Below, in pieces: positions 15,871-24,297 of a stretch of 33,355 nucleotides of DNA. Numbering within the stretch: the stretch's first letter is position 1; every line of letters begins with the position of its first letter. The notes under the pieces were generated by a model. The model was not told the origin of the DNA. It worked only from the letters and a program-made list of their open reading frames with translations, and made no database searches. A program made the position numbers and the translations under genes. Source of the DNA: an uncultured Flavobacteriales bacterium (lineage in GTDB: Bacteria > Bacteroidota > Bacteroidia > Flavobacteriales > Weeksellaceae). Location of the stretch: NCBI GenBank assembly GCA_937876095.1, contig CALFIE010000034.1, forward strand, positions 1 through 33,355, in the 5' to 3' direction.

Positions 15871-16992
15871 ATGCCGAAAATTAAATCCTTAGTTGTTTCA
15901 GTATTTTCAATCATTTTGTTGGTTTCCTGCAAGTCTGAAGCAGAAAAAAAAGCAGAAAGAAATGCCATTATCGATTCTACTATTGTGAATTTTGAAAAAA
16001 AATTGCTAAAAAATCAAATTGATTCGGTTTTTGTAAAACATCACTTCAACGGAAGAGTTGCGATTTTCAATAAAGACGAGATTGTTTACCAAAAACAAAA
16101 TGGTTTTCAAAATTTTGAAAATAAAATACCTTTTAGCAAAAATTCGGTTTTTGCAATTGGTTCTGTGTCTAAACAATTTACCGCAATTTTGGTTCTTTTG
16201 CAAGAAGAAGCTGGAAAACTGAAAACATCTGATAAAGTTTCGAAATATTTACCCGAGTTTCAAACCAAAAATTTAGAATCCATTACGATTCATCAATTGT
16301 TAAATCATAGTTCTGGCTTGAATGATGATGGTGAAAATCTGCTTTTCAAAAGCGGAAAAGATTTTAATTATTCCAACAAAGGTTTTCGATTTTTAGGAAA
16401 AATCATCGAAAAGGTTTCCGGGAAATCTTACGATGAAAACGCAATGGAACTTTTTGCAAAGGCTGGAATGAAAAATACTTCTACTGCAAATACTTTCAAA
16501 GGAGGAAATTTTGCCGGTGCTTATGACGGAACTGCAAACAATTACCACGAAATTGAAAATATGCCAAAAAGACTTTCAGGAAACGAGATCGGAACTTCAG
16601 CTGGTGGAATTCTATCTACGATAGGAGATTTAAAAATTTGGAATGATGCACTTTTTGGAGGGAAAATTTTAAAACCCGAAACTTTACAAAAAATGCACTC
16701 CAAAAGTTCACACCGCAAAGAATATATTATGGGAGATGTTGGTTATTGCTACGGAATAATGACCAATTTAGAAAAACCGAAAGGTTATTTTCACACAGGT
16801 TATGTAAAAGGTTCACCTTCACTTTTGGTATATTATCCAGAAACCAAAACTTCAGTGGTAATTTTATCAAATATTGCAGACGATTCCAAAGGTTCTGCTT
16901 CAATTTTCAAACCTCATGTAGAAATAAAAAAATTGATGGACGCATTAGAAAATACGACAATCGAACTTAGAAAGGAAATGATAAAAGAATAA
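15871..16992 (+). CDS. Serine hydrolase lipoprotein of the beta-lactamase/penicillin-binding fold
   Basis: 373 residues. A lipoprotein signal ends in L-V-S-C with Cys20. The catalytic domain starts near residue 48, with S98-V-S-K101 (SxxK), Y167-S-N169 (YxN) and H308-T-G310, the class C beta-lactamase-like triad of motifs. L-L-N-H-S-S-G-L near 143 is also typical of this family (often annotated as Beta-lactamase, PF00144). Members are mostly esterases or D-amino-acid peptidases, and resistance cannot be inferred. It should act in the periplasm, tethered to a membrane. Upstream is a one-mismatch box TACCTTTA (15826-15833). ruvC follows after 25 bases. Confidence 0.85.
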   Translation: MPKIKSLVVSVFSIILLVSCKSEAEKKAERNAIIDSTIVNFEKKLLKNQIDSVFVKHHFNGRVAIFNKDEIVYQKQNGFQNFENKIPFSKNSVFAIGSVSKQFTAILVLLQEEAGKLKTSDKVSKYLPEFQTKNLESITIHQLLNHSSGLNDDGENLLFKSGKDFNYSNKGFRFLGKIIEKVSGKSYDENAMELFAKAGMKNTSTANTFKGGNFAGAYDGTANNYHEIENMPKRLSGNEIGTSAGGILSTIGDLKIWNDALFGGKILKPETLQKMHSKSSHRKEYIMGDVGYCYGIMTNLEKPKGYFHTGYVKGSPSLLVYYPETKTSVVILSNIADDSKGSASIFKPHVEIKKLMDALENTTIELRKEMIKE

Positions 16993-17005
16993 GTTTTAAA
17001 TACGC

Positions 17006-17013
17006 TAAATTTG
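17006..17013 (+). promoter_or_regulatory. TAnnTTTG -7 box immediately before ruvC
   Basis: TAAATTTG matches the consensus and ends only 4 bases before the ruvC GTG. If used, transcription would begin at or just next to the start codon. ruvC may instead be read from the upstream hydrolase gene. Confidence 0.4.
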
Positions 17014-17017
17014 CTGT

Positions 17018-17572
17018 GTGGAAATTGAAAAAATAATTTTAGGAATCGATCCCGGAACTTCAATTATGGGTTTCGGAATTATTTCTGTGAAAAAAAACAA
17101 GATGGAATTGGTTTCTATTCACGAACTTATTCTGAAAAAATATCCAAATCACGAAACCAAACTCAAATATATTTTTGATAAAACATTGGCTTTGATAGAT
17201 GAGTTTCATCCTGATGAAGTAGCTCTTGAAGCGCCATTTTTCGGAAAAAATGTACAAAGTATGCTCAAGTTGGGTCGTGCACAAGGAGTTGCAATGGCTG
17301 CAAGTTTGCACAGAAATGTTCCTATTACAGAATATTCTCCCAAAAAAGTAAAAATGGCAATCACCGGAAACGGAAATGCAAGCAAAGAACAAGTTGCTGG
17401 AATGTTGCAAAATTTGCTCGGTCTGAAAGAATTTCCAACCAAATATCTAGATGCTTCAGATGGTTTAGCTGTCGCAGTTTGCCACCATTTCAATATGGGA
17501 AATCTCACCACCGACAAAAATTATACAGGTTGGGAAAGTTTCCTGAAACAAAATCCTGATAGATTGAAATAG
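17018..17572 (+). CDS. ruvC: Crossover junction endodeoxyribonuclease RuvC
   Basis: 184 residues, normal length. RuvC cuts Holliday junctions together with RuvAB. The four acidic catalytic residues are visible: Asp11 in G-I-D-P-G-T, Glu71 in A-L-E-A-P-F-F, and Asp145 and Asp148 in L-D-A-S-D-G-L-A-V-A-V-C-H. The start is GTG at 17018: Asp11 is so close to the N-terminus that no later start is possible, and only ATA and ATT codons lie between. Spacing to the hydrolase upstream is 25 bases, so co-transcription is possible. The family is unmistakable. Confidence 0.95.
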   Translation: MEIEKIILGIDPGTSIMGFGIISVKKNKMELVSIHELILKKYPNHETKLKYIFDKTLALIDEFHPDEVALEAPFFGKNVQSMLKLGRAQGVAMAASLHRNVPITEYSPKKVKMAITGNGNASKEQVAGMLQNLLGLKEFPTKYLDASDGLAVAVCHHFNMGNLTTDKNYTGWESFLKQNPDRLK

Positions 17573-18117
17573 CGAAATTTTCAGGAGCACTCGTTTCGTT
17601 TTAAAGTCACTTTTCTACACGTTTTTCGTTGCAATCTTTTTTTCTGAACGCACCAAAGGTGACGTTCCTACAAAAAAAGGATTTCCACTGCAACCGTGGC
17701 TATTTTTCACTTTTCGGGTACTTCGGTTCCTATTTCAAATAGGGCGAAATTGAATTTTTGTGTGATTGAGTTTTTTAATTTTAAAAAAAATGTGAACTTT
17801 GTGAAAAACCTTGTGAACTTTGTGGTAAATAATATGCAAAAATATTTCACACAGATAAGCACAGAAATACTTTTTTTGAACAAAATATTTGAGTGATTGA
17901 AATACTTTTCGGCGCTCGCTTCGCTCTCTCCTCTAATTTCAATAATAAACATTTTTAAAATTTTTACTAAAATTTTTCAAAAACCATTTTACAAAGCTCA
18001 CAAAATCAACAAATTAGTACTTTACAAGTAAATTACAAACAATATACTTGGCAAAACATAATACTATTCGTAACATTGTTGCGTTCACAATAGACTAATT
18101 CAAATAAATTTAAAAAG
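17573..18117. other. 545-base non-coding region with short repeats
   Basis: There is no convincing gene. The 13-mer TGTGAACTTTGTG occurs at 17791-17803 and 17812-17824, a 21-base period, and TTTCACACAG further on is partly inverted to it. A CGCTCGCTTCGCTCTC stretch near 17910 is also present. The first 150 bases read like a degraded intergenic element with several CTTTT/TTTCG runs. A one-mismatch promoter box, TATACTTG (18043-18050), precedes the DUF4407 gene. I see no tRNA. Confidence 0.55.
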
Positions 18118-19188
18118 ATGCAACCAACTGCTCCTTATAAAAAAAATACACACCAAATGAATTGGTTTCAGCAATTTCTGATGGTTTGTTCTGGTGCAAA
18201 CCTCCATATTTTGCGAAAAACACCTTCTGAATGGAACAAGTTTTCCGGAATTGGCGGAATTGTACTTTTCACCGCTGTTTTTGCCACGCTTTCTGCTGGT
18301 TATGCAATGTTTACGGTTTTTGACAATGTTGCTATTGCTTCTACATTTGCAGTTTTGTGGGGATTGATGATTTTCAATCTCGATAGATACATTGTCTCTT
18401 CCATCAAAAAAACAGGAACTTGGCAGAACCAAATTTTGATGGCGATTCCGCGTTTAATTTTGGCTACATTTTTAGGTATTATTATTTCAAAACCTTTGGA
18501 AATCAAAATTTTTGAAAAAGAAGTTAATAAGCAACTCAACATCATCATTCAGCGCAACAAAAAACAATTGCAAGTAGAAATGAATGGTAGAATTTTGCAA
18601 CAATCTGGTCCTTTCGAAACCGAAAAAAAACAAATACAAAGCAAAATTTTGGATTACCAAAAATCTTATGATTCTTCCTCTGTAGAACTTGAGAAAGAAA
18701 TTTTAGGCACCAAAACCGGAATTACCTCCGGAAAAGTAGGTTTCGGAAGCAATGCAAAACGTAAAGCAAAACTGAAAGAACAGAGAAGAATAGACCTAGA
18801 AAATTACCAAAAACAGGTACAGCCAAGATTAGATTACCTAGACAAAGAAATCTCTAAAGTCTATACCAATATAGAAACAGAACGAGGAAAAACCGAAACT
18901 ATCGAAGATCGTTTCAATGGATTTGCAGCTCGTTTGCAAGCTTTGGATGAATTGGGAAAAACCACACCAATTATGGCATTAGCTACTCTTTTTATTATGG
19001 TATTATTTATTTCCTTAGAAATTTCGCCAGTTTTGGTAAAACTAATTTCATCAGTTGGTCCTTATGATTATTTATTAGACAAAACAGAGAACGATTTCCG
19101 ATTATATTCTAAAGAAAAAATTGAAAAAGGAAACGCTGAAACAGATTTCAGAATAGAAGAATTCAAAAATAATTTGAAAGATCACTAA
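18118..19188 (+). CDS. DUF4407 membrane protein
   Basis: 356 residues matching the DUF4407 layout: near the N-terminus F-L-M-V-C-S-G-A-N and P-S-E-W-N-K-F-S-G-I-G, two hydrophobic segments at about 43-62 and 68-84, then F-N-L-D-R-Y-I-V-S-S, a third segment at about 105-122, a long charged coiled-coil-rich region at about 135-280, and a fourth hydrophobic segment at about 283-302 followed by a soluble tail. Function is unknown; the shape suggests an inner-membrane scaffold with a large coiled domain between membrane segments. The ATG at 18118 has AAAAAG before it. A second ATG at 18157 (M-N-W-F-Q-Q-F) is also possible as start. Confidence 0.85.
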   Translation: MQPTAPYKKNTHQMNWFQQFLMVCSGANLHILRKTPSEWNKFSGIGGIVLFTAVFATLSAGYAMFTVFDNVAIASTFAVLWGLMIFNLDRYIVSSIKKTGTWQNQILMAIPRLILATFLGIIISKPLEIKIFEKEVNKQLNIIIQRNKKQLQVEMNGRILQQSGPFETEKKQIQSKILDYQKSYDSSSVELEKEILGTKTGITSGKVGFGSNAKRKAKLKEQRRIDLENYQKQVQPRLDYLDKEISKVYTNIETERGKTETIEDRFNGFAARLQALDELGKTTPIMALATLFIMVLFISLEISPVLVKLISSVGPYDYLLDKTENDFRLYSKEKIEKGNAETDFRIEEFKNNLKDH

Positions 19189-19211
19189 TTCATTAATTAA
19201 AAAAAAATCCA

Positions 19212-19655
19212 TTAATTATCATCATACAAATTGATAATGTAGGTTTTGTCGATGTTTTTTTGAGTGTAATATTTTTTGGTGCAAATGTTAGATTGCAAGG
19301 TGTAATTTCCTTTTTTCAGGATTACAAAATTATTTTCGTTTTTAAAAATAGGTAAATCATAATGATAATTGTCGCCTGAAATCCGAAGAATCATATTACA
19401 ATTGCTCTTGTTGTACACTACAAATCCTGCTTTTGGATCTTTTGGATCATCTGTATTTAAGAGGTAAGTCAAAATATCTGCTGTTCGTTGTTTTTTATCA
19501 ACTTTATCTTTTTCCATCAATGCTTCAAATTCGGTAGATTCATCTACAACTTTCGGTGTAGAAGTTGGCAAACTTTTTGGGAAATTCATTGGGAACGAAT
19601 CACACTGCACCAATAAGATGGCAACCAAAAACAACACGAAAATATTTTTTTTCAT
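19212..19655 (-). CDS. Short lipoprotein consisting mainly of the DUF6759-like domain
   Basis: 147 residues. A lipoprotein signal ends in L-L-V-Q-C with Cys18. After a short Pro/Ser linker, residues about 40-143 are the shared domain in nearly minimal form: E-F-E-A-L-M, T-A-D-I-L-T-Y-L-L-N, Y-N-K-S-N-C-N-M-I-L-R-I-S-G, then K-K-G-N-Y-T-L-Q-S-N-I-C-T-K-K-Y. Both cysteines conserved with the proteins at 4735 and 6348 are present, so a disulfide is possible. It converges on the DUF4407 gene with 23 bases between stops and lies downstream of guaB on the same strand (107 bases). Function unknown. Confidence 0.75.
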   Translation of the reverse strand: MKKNIFVLFLVAILLVQCDSFPMNFPKSLPTSTPKVVDESTEFEALMEKDKVDKKQRTADILTYLLNTDDPKDPKAGFVVYNKSNCNMILRISGDNYHYDLPIFKNENNFVILKKGNYTLQSNICTKKYYTQKNIDKTYIINLYDDN

Positions 19656-19689
19656 TCAGTATTTTTTAGAAAAAAATTGTTTTTTTGGC

Positions 19690-19709
19690 GAATTTTCATC
19701 AGAAAATTC
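19690..19709. other. Small hairpin between guaB and the 19212 lipoprotein gene
   Basis: GAATTTTC and GAAAATTC form a perfect 8-bp stem with a 4-base ATCA loop. There is no T-run on the minus strand after it, so it is at best a weak terminator or attenuator for guaB read-through. Confidence 0.3.
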
Positions 19710-19762
19710 AAAAACTTAAATTTCCTATAATGAAAAATATATGCCAAAATCAAGAAAAAATT

Positions 19763-21223
19763 CTACAACGAATAATTCGGGGCTTCTTGTGTAATGATCA
19801 CATCATGAGGATGAGACTCTTTCAAACCACTACCAGTAATCATCACCATTTTGGAGTCGTTTTGTAGCGCAGTGATGTCTTTCGCACCACAATATCCCAT
19901 TCCTGCACGTATTCCGCCAGTCAATTGGAAAACGACGTCTTCTAATTTACCTTTATGCGGAACTCGACCTTCAATTCCTTCTGGTACAAATTTTTTGGCT
20001 TCACTTTGGAAATAGCGTTCTTTACCGCCACGTTTCATTGCGGCCAAACTTCCCATTCCTTGGTACGATTTAAATTTTCTCCCTTGGAAAATAATTTCAT
20101 CACCAGGAGCTTCATCTGTCCCTGCTAATAGTGAGCCCAACATTACAGCTCCTGCTCCACTTGCAATCGCTTTCACAATATCACCCGAAAGTTTGATTCC
20201 ACCATCTGCAATTACGGCAACTTGGTGTTTTTTTGCCGTTTCGTACACATTATAAATTGCCGAAAGTTGTGGTACACCTACTCCTGCTACAACTCTGGTT
20301 GTACAGATAGAACCAGGACCAACTCCTACTTTCAGGACGTTTGCACCTGCTTTTATAAGTGCTTCTGCTGCATCTGCAGTTACAATATTACCACCCACAA
20401 TATCTAGATTTTGGAAATTTTTGCGAATTTCTGCAATTTTGTCGAGCACACCTTTAGAATGTCCGTGTGCAGAATCTACAGCTATGATATCTACACCTGC
20501 TTCAACCAAAGCTGCAACTCGATCCATCGTATCTTCACCAACTCCTACTCCAGCTCCTACTATTAATCTTCCAGCGTGGTCTTTATTAGCATTTGGATAT
20601 TCTAATTGATTATCTATATCTTTTATGGTGATGAGACCTACCAAATGATTTTCGGAGTCTACAATTGGGAGTTTTTCAATTCTATTTTTTAATAAAATTT
20701 CTTTGGCGGTTTCCAGATTTGCAGATTTGTCTGAAGTGATGAGATTTTCTTTGGTCATAATCTCTTCTACTTTTGCTTCCAGATTTTCCTGGTATTTCAC
20801 ATCTCGATTGGTGATGATGCCAATCAGTTTGTTATCTGCATCTACCACAGGTAAACCAGAAATTTTGAATTGGCGCATCAGTTCTTTGGCTTCTGCTAAA
20901 GTATGATTTTTAGAAAGTGTAACCGGATCTGCAATCATCCCGTTTTCTGAACGTTTCACCGAGTTTACTTGCGCAGCTTGTTCTGCAATTGGCATATTTT
21001 TATGGATAAAACCTAAACCACCAACTCTTGCCAATGCAATCGCCATTTCAGCTTCGGTTACAGTATCCATAGCTGCAGAAACTATAGGTACATTTAGCGT
21101 GATTTTGTCTGAAAGTCTAGATTTCAGGGAAACTTGGTTGGGTAAAACTTCGGAATAAGCGGGAATAAGTAGTACGTCGTCGAAAGTAATGGCGGTTTCT
21201 ACTATTTTGTTGTGAATAGACAT
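19763..21223 (-). CDS. guaB: Inosine-5'-monophosphate dehydrogenase
   Basis: 486 residues, normal length. It oxidises IMP to XMP with NAD, the committed step to GTP. The barrel begins with T-F-D-D-V-L-L-I-P and S-A-A-M-D-T-V-T-E. Two CBS domains are inserted at about 95-205, which can bind adenine or guanine nucleotides. The active-site loop G-V-G-P-G-S-I-C-T-T-R has Cys307, and the flap carries G-Y-C-G-A-K-D. An exact TAnnTTTG box (21238-21245, minus strand) leaves a leader of only about 8 bases, so no riboswitch fits between promoter and start. Confidence 0.97.
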   Translation of the reverse strand: MSIHNKIVETAITFDDVLLIPAYSEVLPNQVSLKSRLSDKITLNVPIVSAAMDTVTEAEMAIALARVGGLGFIHKNMPIAEQAAQVNSVKRSENGMIADPVTLSKNHTLAEAKELMRQFKISGLPVVDADNKLIGIITNRDVKYQENLEAKVEEIMTKENLITSDKSANLETAKEILLKNRIEKLPIVDSENHLVGLITIKDIDNQLEYPNANKDHAGRLIVGAGVGVGEDTMDRVAALVEAGVDIIAVDSAHGHSKGVLDKIAEIRKNFQNLDIVGGNIVTADAAEALIKAGANVLKVGVGPGSICTTRVVAGVGVPQLSAIYNVYETAKKHQVAVIADGGIKLSGDIVKAIASGAGAVMLGSLLAGTDEAPGDEIIFQGRKFKSYQGMGSLAAMKRGGKERYFQSEAKKFVPEGIEGRVPHKGKLEDVVFQLTGGIRAGMGYCGAKDITALQNDSKMVMITGSGLKESHPHDVIITQEAPNYSL

Positions 21224-21237
21224 TGTTACTTTCTTTG

Positions 21238-21245
21238 CAAAATTA
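21238..21245 (-). promoter_or_regulatory. TAnnTTTG -7 box of guaB
   Basis: On the minus strand TAATTTTG matches the consensus and ends 14 bases before the guaB ATG. Confidence 0.55.
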
Positions 21246-21301
21246 AACTTTTAAAATGAATTTTAAAAATTAAATTTTTGTGAATTAAAAATACTTAAAA
21301 A

Positions 21302-21826
21302 TCAACGCTTTACCAAACTACGAACATCGGATTTTTCTGAATAATTGATGATGTTAGAAATATCTGCAGGTGTGAAATTACCATCTACGTCTACATAAAC
21401 CATTTCTTTAGCAGAACTGATGGTAATCAACAGTTTGGTAATGGTTTCTCCTGATTGTTTTGCCGAAAATTTTATAATTTCGTTGTCTTTTTTTACAGTT
21501 AACCATTCTTGCATCTGATTGGTATTGAGGTAATTCGTGAAATCAGCAAGCATTTTTTGGTTGCCGTTTTCTATGGTGAGAACTTTCACATCTTTCACTT
21601 TTTTTATTAAAGCAATGAGTTCGGGATTTTCACCATCTTCTTTCAATGCTTTTTTTATGAATGGTTTTGCCAAAAACATTGGGACATTCACACTCATAAA
21701 TTTGGTGTCTTTGAAATCATAATACGGATTATCAAAAAATGCCGAATTTGGATGATTAGAAACTATGCAAGATTGTAAAGTAAGGATTAGCAAAAGGAAA
21801 AGTGTGGTTATTTTAAAAATTTTCAT
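21302..21826 (-). CDS. DUF4252 lipoprotein
   Basis: 174 residues. The signal ends in L-Q-S-C with Cys20 lipidated. The mature part has the DUF4252 pattern: F-M-S-V-N-V-P-M-F-L-A-K-P-F, then K-K-V-K-D-V-K-V-L-T-I-E-N-G, and a C-terminal strand region with V-Y-V-D-V-D-G-N-F-T. It is the fourth gene of the ECF operon and starts 12 bases after the stop of the gene before it. The family has no known function but commonly lies in such sigma operons in Flavobacteriia (from memory), which suggests envelope-stress output. Confidence 0.8.
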   Translation of the reverse strand: MKIFKITTLFLLLILTLQSCIVSNHPNSAFFDNPYYDFKDTKFMSVNVPMFLAKPFIKKALKEDGENPELIALIKKVKDVKVLTIENGNQKMLADFTNYLNTNQMQEWLTVKKDNEIIKFSAKQSGETITKLLITISSAKEMVYVDVDGNFTPADISNIINYSEKSDVRSLVKR

Positions 21827-21838
21827 GATAAATAATTT

Positions 21839-23104
21839 TTAATCAATTGGTTTGGTGCTACCTCCGCTTGAATTGGTGGATTCTAAATTTTGCGGTTTTC
21901 CGTTGTATCTGATGCTTGCAGCAGATGAAGTTTCGGCGGACAAAGATTTGATAGCGTGTACTTTTAGCGTAGATGCAGATGAAGATTTTGCTACGACATT
22001 TTTTGCTACGAAATTCTGTGCATTACAAGTTGAAGCGCTCGAAGTTTCGAAAATGGCTTCATCTGTTTCTCCATCTATTACAGCCGACATTGCACTTGTT
22101 CCTGTAAAATTAAATTTATTTGTGACTATTGTCAGTTTTTGGTTTGATCCAGAAGTTCCTTCAACTGAAATTTCGTTAGCTTTGAATTCTCCATTTACAC
22201 TAGAGCCAGAAGTTGTTTCTATGGAAATTCGTTCTTCTGAAATTTCATTGAGAGCAAAAAATGATGCAGCAGAACTGGTAGAAATTTTTTGTAAATGTGG
22301 AGCTGAAATATTTACGACCAATTTTTTGAAACGTGAGTTTCTTAAACCTCCGGTTTTTACATACACTTTCAAAATTCCGTTTTCTACTTTGGTAATCACG
22401 TACTGTTGTTTGTCTTCGTCTACATCTACCATAACCGATTGTTTATTATCTTGAGTGAAATTTACTTTTATGGCATTTGAAACTTCAATTCCTGTAAATT
22501 CGCCTACACTTCTAACTTGTGTACTGCCTTCACTTGAAATATTTTCGGTCACGACATCTGATTTTTCAGTATTGATTTTTTGGGATTCGTCCATCAAATT
22601 ATTCAAATCATCCATTGTGATTTTTCCATCAAGCATCATCAAAATGTTATTGCTTCCAGAATTAATGCTCAACAAAAGATTGTTCAAAAAACCGTTGGTT
22701 GCATCAGAAGAAAGAAATTTTATTTTGTTTCCGCTGCTCTTTACAGTCATCAATTCTTGTAAATTCAAATTCTTAACGGAATTAGAAATTTCGGCGGACA
22801 AATTTTGAAAAAGATTGAGTTGTTTTTTTTCTTCAGAACTAAAATTCTTGGTAGATTCTGGTTTTTCGACAATTAGAATTTTCAGTCCATTTATTTTTTT
22901 CAGGAGCGGTTTTATTTGATCTAATTCTGAGTCTTGTATGTTCAAACTACTCAACATTCCAAACATGGGTCTAGAAATTTTGATGGAGGTAATTCCGTCT
23001 GTTTCCTGATATTTGGTAAACAATGCGTCTAATTTTTCGGATTGTGCCGAAACACTGAAAAATGGTGCAAAAATAAGTATTAGTATAAAAAATAATTTTT
23101 TCAT
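21839..23104 (-). CDS. Secreted DUF4252-DUF2807 fusion protein
   Basis: 421 residues. The signal peptide ends in S-V-S-A-Q. Residues about 22-165 resemble the adjacent DUF4252 lipoprotein (I-K-I-S-R-P-M-F-G-M-L, I-N-G-L-K-I-L-I-V-E, M-M-L-D-G-K-I-T-M). Residues about 195-400 are a DUF2807-type beta-helix: G-E-F-T-G-I-E-V-S-N-A-I-K-V, then repeated short strands rich in Ser and Ala (S-S-A-A-S-F-F, T-S-G-S-S-V, S-S-A-S-T). It lies 11 bases after the anti-sigma candidate and 12 bases before the lipoprotein. Periplasmic or outer-membrane facing; a sensor or effector of the sigma pathway is possible. Confidence 0.82.
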   Translation of the reverse strand: MKKLFFILILIFAPFFSVSAQSEKLDALFTKYQETDGITSIKISRPMFGMLSSLNIQDSELDQIKPLLKKINGLKILIVEKPESTKNFSSEEKKQLNLFQNLSAEISNSVKNLNLQELMTVKSSGNKIKFLSSDATNGFLNNLLLSINSGSNNILMMLDGKITMDDLNNLMDESQKINTEKSDVVTENISSEGSTQVRSVGEFTGIEVSNAIKVNFTQDNKQSVMVDVDEDKQQYVITKVENGILKVYVKTGGLRNSRFKKLVVNISAPHLQKISTSSAASFFALNEISEERISIETTSGSSVNGEFKANEISVEGTSGSNQKLTIVTNKFNFTGTSAMSAVIDGETDEAIFETSSASTCNAQNFVAKNVVAKSSSASTLKVHAIKSLSAETSSAASIRYNGKPQNLESTNSSGGSTKPID

Positions 23105-23115
23105 GATGATTTTTA

Positions 23116-23760
23116 TTAATAATCTGTATTAAATGTATTATCTGCGGTTACGGTTTGTGCAACCTTATCTGAAAGCATTTGCAGCGAGTATTTTGCGACG
23201 TCTATTGCTTCTTTTTCGTTTTCAATTTTTTGTCCATTGATGATGACATAACTCGACTCATATTCTGGTTTTTTTGCTGGAATAGTATTTTCCACCAAAT
23301 ATGTTCTGGAGTTTCGTTTGATTCTGCCTCGTTTTGGCAAAATTTTCTCCACCGAAATCACTTCTGTAGTTGGACTCTCCATTTCTAAAGTATCTTTTTT
23401 AATATTTTTTTTGATGCTATCATTAATTGCGATGGTTTTTTGGTTGATGCTTAAAGTATCTATCAACTCGCCCGATTTTTTTTGTCTTTCGATTTCGGAT
23501 TTTACCAAATCAGCGTTTTGCTGAATGTTATTTTTATTATGATTTTTAAATAAAAAACCTAAACTTACCAGTAAAACCATACTTGCAGCCAACCAAAATA
23601 GTTTCGGAAATGCACTACCGTTCTTATGGTTTATTGGAATAATCGTCGTTTTTTCTTCTTCTGTTTTTTTCAAAAAATCATCGAAATTCCAATCCATTTT
23701 CTCTTCCTTCATTTCTCGGAAGATTTGGTTGTATTTATTTTGAAATTTGTCGTTCTTCAT
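23116..23760 (-). CDS. Single-pass membrane protein, candidate anti-sigma factor
   Basis: 214 residues: a charged cytosolic N-terminus of about 50 residues (W-N-F-D-D-F-L-K-K-T), one membrane segment at about 53-71, and an extracytoplasmic part of about 140 residues with no cysteine. This is the topology of ECF anti-sigma factors, but no zinc-binding ASD motif (HxxxCxxC) is present. Its first 26 bases overlap the end of the sigma gene, so translation is coupled. Position and topology are the basis for the assignment; sequence similarity to a named anti-sigma family was not recognised. Confidence 0.65.
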   Translation of the reverse strand: MKNDKFQNKYNQIFREMKEEKMDWNFDDFLKKTEEEKTTIIPINHKNGSAFPKLFWLAASMVLLVSLGFLFKNHNKNNIQQNADLVKSEIERQKKSGELIDTLSINQKTIAINDSIKKNIKKDTLEMESPTTEVISVEKILPKRGRIKRNSRTYLVENTIPAKKPEYESSYVIINGQKIENEKEAIDVAKYSLQMLSDKVAQTVTADNTFNTDY

Positions 23761-24241
23761 AATTCATCAAATTAGTGATTTGTTCTTTTACTTTTTGTCG
23801 GGCTCTCATTAGGTTTGCTCTTACCGCATTTTCTTCCATTTCTAATACCTCTGCAATTTCTGAAACCTCGTATTCTTCAACATCTTTCAGATGGATAACC
23901 ATTTTTTGTTTTTCTGGTAACTCGTTGATGAAACCAATGATTTTTTCTTTCAAATTATTGAATTCCGAATGATGCAATTCGCTCCTGTGAAGTTGTAAAT
24001 CTGCAAAATTCTGCTTTACATTTTCGTGTTTCAGTTTGTTCAGACATTCGTTTTTCACACATTTCATAACATATGATTTTAGATTCAAGTTGCCTAATTC
24101 ATCCTTTTTTTGCCAAAATTTCAACATAAGATCTTGTACCAAATCCTGTGCTTCATCACTACTCACAAGGAAACGTTTCGCAAAACGATACATCTCGTCT
24201 TTTAAGACAAAAACGGTATTTTGGAATGTTTCCTGGTTCAT
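23735..24241 (-). CDS. ECF RNA polymerase sigma factor
   Basis: 168 residues. Region 2 covers about 12-75 (S-S-D-E-A-Q-D-L-V-Q-D-L-M-L-K-F-W, then N-L-K-S-Y-V-M-K-C-V-K-N-E-C-L-N-K-L-K). Region 4 covers about 105-158 (I-N-E-L-P-E-K-Q-K-M-V-I-H-L-K-D-V-E-E-Y, E-V-S-E-I-A-E-V-L, A-V-R-A-N-L-M-R-A-R-Q-K-V). It heads a four-gene minus-strand operon: sigma, membrane partner, DUF4252-DUF2807 fusion, DUF4252 lipoprotein. A GTAAT-N18-GTCTTA sequence just upstream may be its own target promoter. Confidence 0.92.
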   Translation of the reverse strand: MNQETFQNTVFVLKDEMYRFAKRFLVSSDEAQDLVQDLMLKFWQKKDELGNLNLKSYVMKCVKNECLNKLKHENVKQNFADLQLHRSELHHSEFNNLKEKIIGFINELPEKQKMVIHLKDVEEYEVSEIAEVLEMEENAVRANLMRARQKVKEQITNLMNYEERQISK

Positions 24242-24258
24242 AAATCTATTTCTAAAAG

Positions 24259-24287
24259 TAAGACAACTAATTTCGGGAAAATATTAC
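24259..24287 (-). promoter_or_regulatory. Candidate autoregulated ECF promoter
   Basis: On the minus strand GTAAT (24287-24283), an 18-base spacer and GTCTTA (24264-24259) resemble ECF promoters of the GTAAC...GTC type. A one-mismatch sigma-A box, TACTTTTA (24260-24253), overlaps. The sigma ATG at 24241 is about 17 bases from the -10. Confidence 0.4.
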
Positions 24288-24297
24288 ATCTTATAAC

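Noticed and set aside
17696..17952. Short open frames on both strands in the 545-base gap
   Set aside because: They overlap each other, contain the repeat sequences, have no promoter or family features and use odd codons.
21224..21301. Purine riboswitch upstream of guaB
   Set aside because: The promoter box leaves a leader of only about 8 bases, and no aptamer-like pairing is visible.
21852..22454. Long plus-strand open frame opposite the DUF4252-DUF2807 gene
   Set aside because: It is an antisense shadow of a Ser/Ala-rich coding sequence, without a signal, family motif or promoter.
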